Below, in pieces: positions 9,579-18,262 of a stretch of 38,756 nucleotides of DNA. Numbering within the stretch: position 1 is the first letter of the stretch; each line of letters begins with the position of its first letter. Location: the IMG/VR virus record IMGVR_UViG_3300009009_000025, positions 1-38,756 of that record. One strand, given 5' to 3'. The notes under the pieces are model-generated. The model was not told the origin of the DNA and ran no database searches. It saw only the letters and a program-made list of their open reading frames with translations. A program made the position numbers and the translations under genes. Source of the DNA: a virus.

Positions 9579-10619
9579 TTATTTCGTTGGTAGCTTCCTG
9601 ATCCAGCCCGCAGCGATGATCTCGTAGCCGAGCGTCGGAAGGATCTTTTTGATGGTGTCTTTGGCCACTTTGCTCATGTCCGCGACAGCGCCGAGACGTG
9701 GCTGATCCATCTTGTTGAGGGCTTCGAGGACACGTTGTTCTTTGGTACTGGGTTTGAGTTTAGCAGCCACTTCTTTGAAAGCTGGATCGTCGTACATCGC
9801 CTCCAAGTTTTCATTGAAGACAGCTTTAACAGACTCTGGTGTCACTATCTCCACGTCGGGGACTCCAATCACCAGTCGATGCAGCGATCCGTCTTTGCAT
9901 CCGTGAATGAGCACGGCTTCGTCGGGGATGGCTCCGCCCACGGCTCCACGTTCACCGGCAACGGGTTCGCATAGTATTTCGTCGAACTCACCTCGGGTGT
10001 AGTTGCACGTTCTCCAGCGGTCGTAGATGAGCGTAGTGGAGTGGACGCCTCTGCGGAACTGGTGCCAGCGGAGGTATATGTCCCATGGAGAAGCAGGGTG
10101 CGAAGGACGCGGAAGACTGAGATCATTGAGCAGGGGAAGAAGCTCCTTGTCCTTGTGCATGTCGGGTGGGTAGATGCCGACGCCAAGCATCATGTTGTCA
10201 CCCTCAACGGGGGTGGGGTTCCCGTCAGCATCGCGCCATGCGGTAGGGCGGGTAAATCCGAAGTAGGGCTTCTTGGCGTCAGCATAGGCATTTCTCAACT
10301 CCATGTCCCACCCTCCCTTGACAGGGCAGGCATCTGGTTCGAGCCACAGCCAAGGCTGCTCGTTCTCGATCTCCGCCAGATGGCGGATGGTCCAGATGAA
10401 CATGCGATCTGGTCCGACAGGCCAGCCGTTCGCAAACTCGTCGGGGGTGATGGCGACCGTAGCGCCGAGGGTAGCCGCAGCTTCCTCCGCCTCGGCTTGC
10501 AGCGAAGGCACGGAGACGATGAGAACCGGATTCTCTACGACTCCCAGGCGGGTAATCGCCTGAGTCAGGAGACGAAGGTTGGAGGCGTCGGATGGGCCGA
10601 CAGGGATGACTATCAACAT
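9579..10619 (-). CDS. GT-A-like glycosyltransferase with C-terminal winged-helix-like domain, 346 aa
   Basis: Residues 1-120 read as a GT-A Rossmann-like fold ending in 'WLWLEPDACPVKGGW', whose EPD at 94-96 resembles the DxD-type metal/nucleotide-sugar motif of phage glycosyltransferases. Residues 120-280 ('GVGIYPPDM', 'CNYTRGEFDEIL', 'LIHGCKDGSL') would form the acceptor half. Residues about 287-346 ('STKEQRVLEALNKMDQP' onward) resemble a winged helix, unusual on such an enzyme. It probably transfers a sugar in the cytoplasm to DNA, a phage protein or a glycan; the acceptor is unknown. It has its own promoter and operator copy in the 32-base gap upstream, unlike the rest of the cluster, so it may be regulated separately. 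Confidence 0.75.
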   Translation of the reverse strand: MLIVIPVGPSDASNLRLLTQAITRLGVVENPVLIVSVPSLQAEAEEAAATLGATVAITPDEFANGWPVGPDRMFIWTIRHLAEIENEQPWLWLEPDACPVKGGWDMELRNAYADAKKPYFGFTRPTAWRDADGNPTPVEGDNMMLGVGIYPPDMHKDKELLPLLNDLSLPRPSHPASPWDIYLRWHQFRRGVHSTTLIYDRWRTCNYTRGEFDEILCEPVAGERGAVGGAIPDEAVLIHGCKDGSLHRLVIGVPDVEIVTPESVKAVFNENLEAMYDDPAFKEVAAKLKPSTKEQRVLEALNKMDQPRLGAVADMSKVAKDTIKKILPTLGYEIIAAGWIRKLPTK

Positions 10620-10623
10620 AGGA

Positions 10624-10639
10624 TTTCAATATATCGAAA
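10624..10639 (-). promoter_or_regulatory. Operator copy 1 (TTTCAATATATCGAAA)
   Basis: One of six copies of a 16-bp imperfect palindrome (consensus TTTCNRTWTNTCGAAA on the plus strand). It overlaps the -10 box of the promoter at 10628-10655 and lies 5 bases before the ATG of the glycosyltransferase gene. Binding by the XRE protein at 33516-33737 is inferred. Confidence 0.65.
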
Positions 10640-10655
10640 TTGCCTCGTCTGTCAA
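10628..10655 (-). promoter_or_regulatory. Sigma70-like promoter for the 9579-10619 glycosyltransferase
   Basis: On the minus strand TTGACA (10655-10650) is followed after 16 bases by TATATT (10633-10628). The -35 box overlaps the last codons of the upstream 612-aa gene. An operator copy covers the -10 box, so a repressor bound there would block transcription. Confidence 0.65.
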
Positions 10656-12490
10656 CCAGCGTTTTGTTTCGCGATCTTGAATCTTGTCAGATGGTAGTCC
10701 TCGGCAGCGAAGAAGTCCGGCAGACGGGCGCACTGGAACTCATAGACCATCTGTTGCGCCTGCTCCCGCGAGACGCCGTCACGTCGGGCTATCGTCGAGG
10801 CGAGACTGCTGAAGGCGTTGCTCGGGCGTTCTCCTGGATATTGCCAGCGTCCAGGAGGCACTCTGGAGGTGTCCATCGCGCGGTAGATGGGCTCTGCGGA
10901 GGTCAAGGTGATGGTTGGGCGAGTGCCGATGGCTGGGAGACGGACGTAGCCAGAAGCGACATATTGAGCCTCCTCAGAAGCAGGAAACACACAGTCCGGC
11001 ATCTCCAAGGATGTCTCCTGGATGCGTGGATGTTTCAGCCCTTCAGCGATGGCGTACGCGCAGCTTTGGTTGCCGATGAACAGAGACGACTCAGCAATCA
11101 ACTCGGCAACTTGAAGCAGGCTCTCCGTCTCTTGGTAAGCCACTGCGCCGAAAGACTGCTCGAAGGCTTGATGCTCTTCAGGCGATCCGACAAACAGCAA
11201 CAGGTCTGCGTAGTGCTCGACGATGGCTCTCCACGGGAAATGCTCGTTGTGGTAGCGAGCCGTGCGGTTGATAACCACGCTGTCTTTCTTCACCTTCCCG
11301 CCCCCTGAGAGCCAAGAGGCTTTGTGATCGACTTTCACCGGAGTTAGATGCGTCTGCCCCAGGTAGTGATCGTGGTGGGCCGACACCAAGTTGTAGGTGC
11401 GTTTGTAATACCCACGGAAGTCGGAGGCGTTCCAGTCGATAGCCTCTCCTGAGTAGGGAAGGACTTCGACGATGTTCGGCTGTGACAACAGGAACGGCTT
11501 GATCGCCTGCATTCTGCGAATGAGAGGCTTCGTGATGGGGCGATCTACAAGATACAGAGTGATCTGTCTGCCCGTGGCTTTCAGCACAGCCAAACAGAAG
11601 ACTAGGTCTCCGAAGTCCCCCGAGTGAAGGACTCGCAGCGGAGCAGTTTGTGGAGACTCTTGGGCATTCAGGGTGATCAGAGGCTCCGCTTCTTTGGTCA
11701 CGCGGGCGAGGTAGTTCGAGGTAAAGTGCCCTCGCTCAGACAACCACTTCTGGACCGGGTCAGGGATGTAGCCAGAGAAGGGCGCTAGAAGGTCTGCAAA
11801 CGCGCACTCAGTCTCCCACACAGGCTTGTTGCCCTTTTCTCCTTCTTCAAGCCGTGGATCGAAGCGGTTGAACCACCCCTCTAGCACGACACGCGCTTTC
11901 CGGTAGAAGGCTTTCTTCTCACGCAGGAAACCCATGTGGAAGATTTGCACCCGAGGCTCTTTGACTGCTCGGTCCACGATCTCTCGCTCTCCAGCATGAC
12001 GAGGCTCGTCACTGACGCAGGTGTATTCCGTGCGACCGAAGCGGGTACACCACTTGCCGCAGCAGTGTCCGTCTGGGATGAGGTGCTGCGGGTCTTTCCA
12101 GAAGTTCAGCCGGTCAACGGTAAGGCACTTGTCCTGCTCCATCGCCTCGCGAATTGCTGCGTGACAATCGGTAGTGTCTGACAGCACTTCGTCGGCGTCG
12201 AGGTAGATGCAGTAGTCGCTCTTGAGTTGCTGACGGGCGAAGTTGATCCAGTCGATGAACCAGTGGTGACTCTGCCCTTTCGGCGAAGGCCAAGGCCAAT
12301 TCACGACACGGATGCGAGAATCCTTGTCAGCCATCCTCTGCATTGCTTGAGTCGTTCCGTCTGTGCTGTCTGAGTCACATAGCACCAGTTCGTCCACGAC
12401 CTTGAGCAGGGACTCTGCGGCAAGCTCCCAGCAGTAATCAAGCTCGAAGCCATTGCGGACGCAGACAAAGCCGCCGAGGGTCTTTTTCAT
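10652..12490 (-). CDS. Bifunctional glycosyltransferase: GT2 + GT-B (GT9-like), 612 aa
   Basis: Residues 1-250 form a GT2 domain: 'LCDSDSTDGT' near 38-46 and the metal-binding DAD at 98-100 (IYLDADEVL). Residues about 285-515 look like a GT-B enzyme of the heptosyltransferase (GT9) type: 'HSGDFGDLVFCLAVLKA' near 289-305 and the nucleotide-sugar site 'SSLFIGNQSCAYAIAEGLKH' near 468-487. The last ~100 residues are a linker plus a small helical tail. It probably adds two sugars in sequence to one acceptor in the cytoplasm. It starts four bases into the end of the methyltransferase gene (ATGA), so it belongs to the methyltransferase-epimerase cluster. Substrates cannot be read from sequence. Confidence 0.8.
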   Translation of the reverse strand: MKKTLGGFVCVRNGFELDYCWELAAESLLKVVDELVLCDSDSTDGTTQAMQRMADKDSRIRVVNWPWPSPKGQSHHWFIDWINFARQQLKSDYCIYLDADEVLSDTTDCHAAIREAMEQDKCLTVDRLNFWKDPQHLIPDGHCCGKWCTRFGRTEYTCVSDEPRHAGEREIVDRAVKEPRVQIFHMGFLREKKAFYRKARVVLEGWFNRFDPRLEEGEKGNKPVWETECAFADLLAPFSGYIPDPVQKWLSERGHFTSNYLARVTKEAEPLITLNAQESPQTAPLRVLHSGDFGDLVFCLAVLKATGRQITLYLVDRPITKPLIRRMQAIKPFLLSQPNIVEVLPYSGEAIDWNASDFRGYYKRTYNLVSAHHDHYLGQTHLTPVKVDHKASWLSGGGKVKKDSVVINRTARYHNEHFPWRAIVEHYADLLLFVGSPEEHQAFEQSFGAVAYQETESLLQVAELIAESSLFIGNQSCAYAIAEGLKHPRIQETSLEMPDCVFPASEEAQYVASGYVRLPAIGTRPTITLTSAEPIYRAMDTSRVPPGRWQYPGERPSNAFSSLASTIARRDGVSREQAQQMVYEFQCARLPDFFAAEDYHLTRFKIAKQNAG

Positions 12491-13044
12491 CGGTTGTAGG
12501 CGGCCCAGATCGAGCAGGTTGGATTGAAGACTTCAGTGAATCGTTCACGCACAGCCCGCGTCACGCCGTCGTCAGGGAGGTTGACCCGGAAGTCGTGCCC
12601 GCAGACAAGAACGTCTTTCTTGACGAGAGGTAGCCCGAGCCGCAGGTCAGACTCGACGTGCTGGTATAAGTGCCCCGCGTCCACCAGAAGACCGTCAAAA
12701 CCACCATTCAGATCGGTCAATCCTGCGACGGTGTCGGCGTGGTCATAAGTGACAAGTCCGGCTTTGATGTCGTCGGCGAGAGCACCTTTGAAGGTATCGA
12801 GCGTCCCTGCGTCTTCCCACAGGTCGATGACATGGATCTTCAAATCTGGGTTCGCCAGTCGCATCGCTTTGGTCGAAGCTCCATTGTAAGCGCCGAGTTC
12901 CAAGAGATTCGTGCATCGGGGGGCGTATTCACACCACCATGCGATTTCTTTTTCATCATCCCATTTATTTAGTGGGCGAACTTGTCGGAGCACGTCAGCC
13001 CATTTGGCTCTCAGGTCGATCTGCGGGTGGAGTAGGTTTATCAT
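12487..13044 (-). CDS. Class I SAM-dependent methyltransferase, 185 aa
   Basis: The frame is open to 13131, but the ATG at 13044 overlaps the stop of the upstream epimerase (ATGA), giving MINLLHPQID. Motif I is 'LLELGAYNGAST' at 47-58, the acidic end of strand 2 is D74 (HVIDLWED), and 'GLLVDAGHLYQHVESDL' near 118 plus 'GHDF' fit the Methyltransf_24/cephalosporin hydroxylase-like group. Flanked by an epimerase and glycosyltransferases, it most likely O-methylates a sugar of the same glycan. A protein or nucleic acid target cannot be excluded. Confidence 0.75.
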   Translation of the reverse strand: MINLLHPQIDLRAKWADVLRQVRPLNKWDDEKEIAWWCEYAPRCTNLLELGAYNGASTKAMRLANPDLKIHVIDLWEDAGTLDTFKGALADDIKAGLVTYDHADTVAGLTDLNGGFDGLLVDAGHLYQHVESDLRLGLPLVKKDVLVCGHDFRVNLPDDGVTRAVRERFTEVFNPTCSIWAAYNR

Positions 13045-14042
13045 AGGTTTTCCCATTTTGGATGGAGGTTCTTTTTCACTTCGATAGCTGCGAAGGGTTT
13101 GCAGATTTGTGGTCCTCGTTTCTTGGCCCATTCAGCCATGCTTTCAAGACCAATAGAGAGCGGGACAGGTTTGAACAGATGTGGGAACCAGTCTTTCGTC
13201 TTCTGGTTGTCACTCCAAGCCATTGCCACTTCCTGCCGAGGCGGGAGATGGATTCGGTGAAAAGGCACGCCAACTGAGAAGCACACCTCTTCGGCGAGGT
13301 GGTTGATCGAGTAGTTGAGGCTTCCTCCGACGTTGAAGATTTGACCCCACACGTCGTTCCTGTCCACGATGGCTGCAATCACTGGAGCCACTTCGCTGAT
13401 GTGGCTGAAGGCTCTGCGCTGCTCGCCGTCGCCAAAAATGGTCAACTGCTTGCCTGCGAGCGCCTGATTCATAAAGATGGCAACCACATTGCGGTAGGCG
13501 TCGGCCATGTTCTGCCTCTCACCATAGACGGAGTAGGGGCGGACGATGCACCACTTGAGTCCGTGGAACTCTCCTGCGATCTTCAAGTCCTGCTCGACCG
13601 CCTGCTTGGCGACGGCGTATGGGTCCACGGGTTTGTAACCCATGTCTTCGTTGAACGGGGGCTTCTGGTCGCCGTAGATCGACATGGAGGAGGTGAAGAC
13701 AAATCCCTCGACGCCGTGGTTGATCGAAGCATTGATGAGGTTGACGCTGGCGATCAGGTTGTTGTGGTAGTTGAATCGGCGAATGTGAAAGCTCAGTCCC
13801 TCCGTGGCATACGCCGCCATGTGGATCACAATATGGGGCGAGTGATGGGTAAAGATCGAATCCACCATTTCGTGATTGAGCAGAGAGCCTTTGTAGAAGC
13901 AGACTCCGTCCGGGATGTTCTCTGTAAAGCCCCCTGAAAGGTCGTCGATACCAATGACTTCGTGCCCTTCATCGACGAGTAGTTGGGCGACGTGGGAGCC
14001 GATGAATCCGGCAACTCCTGTGACTAGAATGGTCTTTTTCAT
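13041..14042 (-). CDS. NAD(P)-dependent sugar-nucleotide epimerase/dehydratase (extended SDR), 333 aa
   Basis: ATG at 14042 (MKKTILVTGVAGFIGSH) overlaps the stop of the next upstream gene (ATGA); upstream in-frame codons are not used. The N-terminal TGxxGFIG motif at 8-15 binds NAD(P). The catalytic set is S118/S119 ('TSSMSIYGD') and Y142-x3-K146 (PYAVAK). 'RPYSVYGERQN' further on is typical of the GalE/UDP-glucose 4-epimerase-like branch. It should act on a nucleotide-linked sugar in the cytoplasm, supplying a donor for the adjacent glycosyltransferases. Full length for the family (about 310-340 aa). The exact sugar is not determinable. Confidence 0.85.
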   Translation of the reverse strand: MKKTILVTGVAGFIGSHVAQLLVDEGHEVIGIDDLSGGFTENIPDGVCFYKGSLLNHEMVDSIFTHHSPHIVIHMAAYATEGLSFHIRRFNYHNNLIASVNLINASINHGVEGFVFTSSMSIYGDQKPPFNEDMGYKPVDPYAVAKQAVEQDLKIAGEFHGLKWCIVRPYSVYGERQNMADAYRNVVAIFMNQALAGKQLTIFGDGEQRRAFSHISEVAPVIAAIVDRNDVWGQIFNVGGSLNYSINHLAEEVCFSVGVPFHRIHLPPRQEVAMAWSDNQKTKDWFPHLFKPVPLSIGLESMAEWAKKRGPQICKPFAAIEVKKNLHPKWENL

Positions 14043-15586
14043 AAGGTGATCTTGCGCACAGCGTCGAGGACATCCGTGACGGTTATCTGTTCCATGCACT
14101 CAGCGCCAAAATCAAGGCTTGTCTTGCCTGTGACGCGGTGACGGGCTCCTGCGTTGGGTAGGTCTTGGGGGCACTCGGCAGCGACGAACCTGCTCCCCTG
14201 TGTGGCGATGAACCGAGCGGAGGTGACTCCGAATAGTCCGATAGTCGGACAGCCTACCGCTTGAGCGATGTGGAGCGTGGAGGTGTCCGGGGTGATCGTC
14301 AGCGCGGCTCTTTGGCACAGTGCGGCTAGCTGCATGAGGGAAGTCTGCCCTACAAGGTTCAGTGCCCCTAAAAAGGTCCGTTGCTCTTTTGAGCCCACCT
14401 GAATGATGGCGAAACCTTGCTGTAGCAGGCTTCTAGCTAAGTCGGAGAAGTTGTCAAAAGCCCATGTTTTTCCGGGCCAAGTAGTCGGGTCGGCATTGAT
14501 CAAACATACTTTCATTTTCCCCACTATTGAGTTTGCCCACTTCGCTGACGCCTCGTCTATGCAGATGGAGGTAGTCCATTTGTGGAGTAGCAGCCCGAGG
14601 ATAACGCTGGAGGCCGTGCGGTGGTAGGCATCGACAATGTGCTCCATCGTCGTCGATTCATAAGACCCGTTCAGGTCAACCGTGAGGTGTGGCTCGTTGA
14701 GAGCGATAGCTTTGGCTGCGTGATGCACCTGCCGGTTGCCGTCGAAAAGCTCTGGGTAATCTGTCTCAACGTAGATCGGAGACAGAGGACGGGACCGAGC
14801 GATAGCGTCGATGATCGGAGTGGTCAGAAGCACATCCCCAATCGCATATTTTCTCTTCACGACGATAGATAGATCAAAGCGGCGATGTTGCAGGTAGTAG
14901 GCCCATCTCTTCTGATTGAACTGGTGATTGTGCTCCTGTGCCTCTTGGCAGAACTTCTTCACTTCTGGGTCAGCGTTGACCGTGCTGCTCCTGACATGCG
15001 GACAGTCGAGGTGGACTTTGGCAATCTTGTATCCGTTCTCACGAACGAACAGACTGAGAGAACTGTCCTCCCCGTAGATGTCGCGCAGTCCAGGGCACCA
15101 TAGGTTGTCGCGAAGCTCCTGGATCGTTTTCACGCGGATCAACATCAAGCTGCCTTCGCAGTAGTCAGGCTGGCGTCCGTTGGAAGGCTCACCGTGGAAA
15201 GCGTGGTTGAGCGACTCGCAGCCGCCGTGTGGTCCCGTGATGGCAACAGAAGCGTCGTTCATCGGAGCCGCAAGTATCTCCAAGAAGCGTTCACGCACTA
15301 GGAGGTCGTCGTTGAGGCACAGGAAAAACTCCGCTCCCATCTTCGCAGCTTCTCGGAACGCGGCTGCATGAGGCCGCTGAAATCCTTCGTTCCTCTCGTT
15401 ATGCACAACCGTCATGTTCGGGTGCTTGGCAGCCATCTCGTCGAGCATGACTCCAGTTCCATCTTTCGAGCCATTGTTGGTGGCGATGACATGGAAATCC
15501 TTGCCGTAGGCGAACACTCGCTCAAGACACTCTTTGGTGCCTTGGCAGCGGTTCAGGCCGATGGTGGAGATTAGGAAACGGGGCAT
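14039..15586 (-). CDS. Bifunctional glycosyltransferase: GT2 + GT9-like, 515 aa
   Basis: Start ATG at 15586 (MPRFLISTIGLNR); 'CAGGAG' lies upstream. GT2 domain in residues 1-235: 'ATNNGSKDGT' at 35-44 and NDD at 92-94. From about 240 a heptosyltransferase-like GT-B domain follows: 'KYAIGDVLLTTPIIDAI', then 'CLINADPTTWPGKTW' and 'LTITPDTSTLHIAQAVGCP', the last being the classic GT9 ADP-heptose site. It has the same architecture as the 612-aa protein downstream, so the pair may be divergent paralogues acting in sequence. Coupled by ATGA to the epimerase. Acceptor unknown. Confidence 0.82.
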   Translation of the reverse strand: MPRFLISTIGLNRCQGTKECLERVFAYGKDFHVIATNNGSKDGTGVMLDEMAAKHPNMTVVHNERNEGFQRPHAAAFREAAKMGAEFFLCLNDDLLVRERFLEILAAPMNDASVAITGPHGGCESLNHAFHGEPSNGRQPDYCEGSLMLIRVKTIQELRDNLWCPGLRDIYGEDSSLSLFVRENGYKIAKVHLDCPHVRSSTVNADPEVKKFCQEAQEHNHQFNQKRWAYYLQHRRFDLSIVVKRKYAIGDVLLTTPIIDAIARSRPLSPIYVETDYPELFDGNRQVHHAAKAIALNEPHLTVDLNGSYESTTMEHIVDAYHRTASSVILGLLLHKWTTSICIDEASAKWANSIVGKMKVCLINADPTTWPGKTWAFDNFSDLARSLLQQGFAIIQVGSKEQRTFLGALNLVGQTSLMQLAALCQRAALTITPDTSTLHIAQAVGCPTIGLFGVTSARFIATQGSRFVAAECPQDLPNAGARHRVTGKTSLDFGAECMEQITVTDVLDAVRKITL

Positions 15587-15891
15587 GGGCTTTTCAGTAG
15601 CTCCTGTTCGTGGTTGAACACCCACTTATATACAACTTCGGGTCGCGTAAAAAGACCGAAGAAATAGGTCTTTGTTTTTCCTGTCGGTATAGCTTGCCAC
15701 CTAGCTGCGCCAGCTTCTACAACTTTGCCCCCGCACCAGTGACACGGATTAACGGTGTGACAGTCTCGATAGGCTCCGATGATCTTGCAGCTTTTGCATT
15801 GATTAACCGTTTTGAAACCTGTGTTCGACTCAAATACGTCGTGAGACGGGCGGCAGCAATAGCGTTTAAGTATGTCGTTTATGTCAGGCAT
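15571..15891 (-). CDS. Small zinc-ribbon-like protein, 106 aa
   Basis: ATG at 15891 (MPDINDILKRYCC) follows the upstream stop by four bases; an in-frame TTG further upstream is less likely. Cysteines occur as a CC pair near 12, 'CKSCK' near 34, and 'CHTVNPCHWCGG' near 44-54, suggesting one or two zinc sites. The C-terminal part ('YFFGLFTRPEVVYKWVFNH') is aromatic. The end overlaps the glycosyltransferase start by 16 bases. Function unknown; perhaps a nucleic-acid or protein-binding adaptor. Confidence 0.65.
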   Translation of the reverse strand: MPDINDILKRYCCRPSHDVFESNTGFKTVNQCKSCKIIGAYRDCHTVNPCHWCGGKVVEAGAARWQAIPTGKTKTYFFGLFTRPEVVYKWVFNHEQELLKSPCPVS

Positions 15892-15895
15892 CGGT

Positions 15896-16135
15896 TTAGG
15901 TGGTGCGAAATGGTATCCCGCTTTTGCGTGCAAAAGAAGGGTCTAAAGTGGTGAATCCTATGCGATACCCAGCTCTTTCTTTCTCAAGCCACCAAGGCTC
16001 TAATTCGGGGATAGAGACTGCGTTGCTTTTGAACAGGGTTTTTTGAAACAGGACACGTATAGCGCCAAGCGCAGTTTCGTGGTTGCTGCCCTCCTCTACT
16101 TCACCCTTCGGTGTTAAGATAAAATGAATCATCAT
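15896..16135 (-). CDS. Hypothetical protein, 79 aa
   Basis: Starts MMIHFILTPKGEVEEG at 16135, overlapping the stop of the 58-aa gene upstream (ATGATG). A second ATG at 16132 is equally possible. The sequence is mixed alpha/beta with 'PWWLEKERAGYRIGF' in the middle and no Cys. No family recognised. Coupled on both sides, so part of the terminase-to-glycosyltransferase run of genes. Confidence 0.6.
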   Translation of the reverse strand: MMIHFILTPKGEVEEGSNHETALGAIRVLFQKTLFKSNAVSIPELEPWWLEKERAGYRIGFTTLDPSFARKSGIPFRTT

Positions 16136-16308
16136 GTCTTTTCAGGTGGGGGAAGAGGTACTCCGCAACGCGGACAAAAATTGAAATATTCCCGGACCAT
16201 GTTGTCCGGGTAATGCCCACTACCGGAGAAAGTTCCGCCTTCATCAACGCCTTCCCACTCTCCTAAAAGATGGTCGCAGGGTTTAGTGGTCAGTTCGTCG
16301 TCAGGCAT
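16132..16308 (-). CDS. Small zinc-binding-type protein, 58 aa
   Basis: Short gene: ATG at 16308 (MPDDELTTKPCDHLLGEW), stop TGA at 16132-16134 overlapping the next start. It has C11-x-H13 and a C-terminal 'NFCPRCGVPLPPP' knuckle (C45, C48), the typical ends of a tiny zinc ribbon such as phage 'CDH...CPxCG' proteins. No Shine-Dalgarno is seen; the terminase stop is 40 bases upstream. Function unknown. Confidence 0.6.
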   Translation of the reverse strand: MPDDELTTKPCDHLLGEWEGVDEGGTFSGSGHYPDNMVREYFNFCPRCGVPLPPPEKT

Positions 16309-16348
16309 GTGTTTTTCAGGTTATCGAATCTTACCCTCTTCGTCAATC

Positions 16349-18262
16349 TCAATCTCCCCAAGCCTTTCCTTTTCCGTCTCCTGCCCATCCGGCGTCGGCG
16401 AGCAGTCCATCTCGGAACGTGGGCTTGGGCGGGGGTGGCGGCTCCCACCAGGGCAGTTGTGGACCGACAGGTTTCACCTGCTGCGCGGCTCGGGCGGCGG
16501 CGACGAAACGATGACGGCGGCGGCAAATCTCGATCAGCCCTACCCAGGAGTCGGCACGGTCGGGGCTGTGTCCACCCGTGCGCTTCTTCATGTCCTCCTT
16601 CGGTTCGACACAGACCTTGCTGCCGCGCTCTGTGTAGGTGCGCTCGCACATCTCGACCATCGTGGCTGCGTCCAAGCCTCGGATTTGCCCGCTGGCGACG
16701 AACTCCTTGCCGACATACCACAACTCAGAAACCCGGTTCGTGAATCGGTCTTTCCCTTTCCGTTTGTCGGTGGCGCTGACAATCATGTCGCTGGCGGCTC
16801 CTGAGAAGCTCACAAGCTGGAAGCCGTGGCCCATCTTCATTGCCATAATGGTCGAGAACGGATCACCACCACCAGTTGCATCGACTCCTCGATCCTGGAC
16901 AGCGACGTTGCGTTTCTCGCACTCAGCGATGAAGAGTTCTGCTAGCTGCTCGTTGCGGTCCTTGGTTCTGTGTCGAGCGTCCACCTGTTTCATCAGGTCG
17001 AGGGTGTCGGTCTTCAGGAGAATCTGACGGTTCGACCCGTTGATCTGAGCGAGGCCGAACAGACCGAAGCTGGCTGCGGCAGCGTCCCCACCTTTGGAGA
17101 ATGACGGGTCGAGGAAAGCGACCGGCGTCGGACGAACGAGCCACTGATTGACTCCTTGAGCGCAGAGGTTCTTGGTCAGTTCCGGCTCTGAGTAGATGGT
17201 GTCCGTCGCACCTGTCGGACAGGGGAAGCTTTTCACCATTCGGTAGTAGCCGGGGGACTTTGGTCCGAAGCGAGCTTTGATCTCGTCGAGCCCTTCCTGG
17301 GTCAACAGACCTGGGTAAACGGTTCTGCCTGCTCGGACGTTCGGCGATAGCTCCCCATCGAAGCGGATGCAGAAGCCATTGACCTTGGTCCGCCACTCGA
17401 AGGTATTCTCGTCCACGCTGTTCCACCCCTCCTCTGGCTCGCAGAAGAGCCCCATAGGGTCGAACTGAGAACTGAAGTTGCCAGAAGCCAGCATCTTGAA
17501 CCCGTCATTCGCCATCAAGTTCGAGGTGGCGTCGTAGAGGTTGTGGGTGAGCAGGGGAAGCTCGTCCGCCAGCAACAGGAGGTTCCTGGCTTTGAAACCG
17601 ATCAGGCTGCTGACATCGTCGTTCCCTTTCCCACCGGCTACCAACGCGATGCCGACGAGGTCATTGGCTTTTCCTTCAGGTGTGAGTCCTGTGATCTTCC
17701 CTGCGGATGAGACCAGCTTCCCCGGCATAGACGGTGGCAGCTTCAGGTAGGTGTAGAGAGAGCCAAAGTAACGAGTCGCCTCGTTCCACATTCGCTCCAC
17801 TTCACCCCAGACTCGGTTTCGAGAATCCTTTAGGGAGGTAGAGGTAATCAAGACCTTCGTGTTCTCGGGGAACAAGATGAACATGCAGACAGCATACATG
17901 GACAGGAAGGCCGACTTGCCGGAGCTGGCATGGCCGGAGATAGCCATCAACTTTTCAGTCCTGATATTGCGAAGGATAGTGTCGGAGTAGGGGTTCCAAT
18001 GCCACTTGAAAGGCCAATCTTGTCGTCCGAGAACGTGGTTCACAAAGAGCTTAAAATGCTCCTCCCACGGCATCAACTCGTTTCCCGGTTCCCGCAGCAG
18101 GCGGTCGTATTCCCGTAGAATCTCCATCTCGATCCTAACGTCCGGTTTTTGAGCTAGAAGTCGTCCTGTAGCTGCGTCACAGATAGGAAGCCATTTTATC
18201 CCATACTTCAACCGTTTTGCGGCTTCAGGGATGGTCGGACGTTTTGGCGGAGGTTTGATCAT
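16349..18262 (-). CDS. terL: Terminase large subunit, 637 aa
   Basis: The ATG at 18262 (MIKPPPKRP) overlaps the upstream stop (ATGA). ATPase domain: Walker A 'SGHASSGKS' at 109-117, Walker B 'LLLLADELP' with D232/E233. RNase H-like nuclease: D384 (AFLDPSFSKGGD), D460 (GVDATGGGD) and D570 (HSPDRADSW), the expected three acidic residues. The product cuts concatemeric DNA and drives it into proheads. The Pro-rich tail ('LPWWEPPPPPKP') may contact the portal. It lies on the strand opposite to the structural genes in this window and about 1.7 kb downstream of an HNH gene, a common packaging partner. No obvious small subunit is recognised nearby. Confidence 0.92.
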   Translation of the reverse strand: MIKPPPKRPTIPEAAKRLKYGIKWLPICDAATGRLLAQKPDVRIEMEILREYDRLLREPGNELMPWEEHFKLFVNHVLGRQDWPFKWHWNPYSDTILRNIRTEKLMAISGHASSGKSAFLSMYAVCMFILFPENTKVLITSTSLKDSRNRVWGEVERMWNEATRYFGSLYTYLKLPPSMPGKLVSSAGKITGLTPEGKANDLVGIALVAGGKGNDDVSSLIGFKARNLLLLADELPLLTHNLYDATSNLMANDGFKMLASGNFSSQFDPMGLFCEPEEGWNSVDENTFEWRTKVNGFCIRFDGELSPNVRAGRTVYPGLLTQEGLDEIKARFGPKSPGYYRMVKSFPCPTGATDTIYSEPELTKNLCAQGVNQWLVRPTPVAFLDPSFSKGGDAAAASFGLFGLAQINGSNRQILLKTDTLDLMKQVDARHRTKDRNEQLAELFIAECEKRNVAVQDRGVDATGGGDPFSTIMAMKMGHGFQLVSFSGAASDMIVSATDKRKGKDRFTNRVSELWYVGKEFVASGQIRGLDAATMVEMCERTYTERGSKVCVEPKEDMKKRTGGHSPDRADSWVGLIEICRRRHRFVAAARAAQQVKPVGPQLPWWEPPPPPKPTFRDGLLADAGWAGDGKGKAWGD

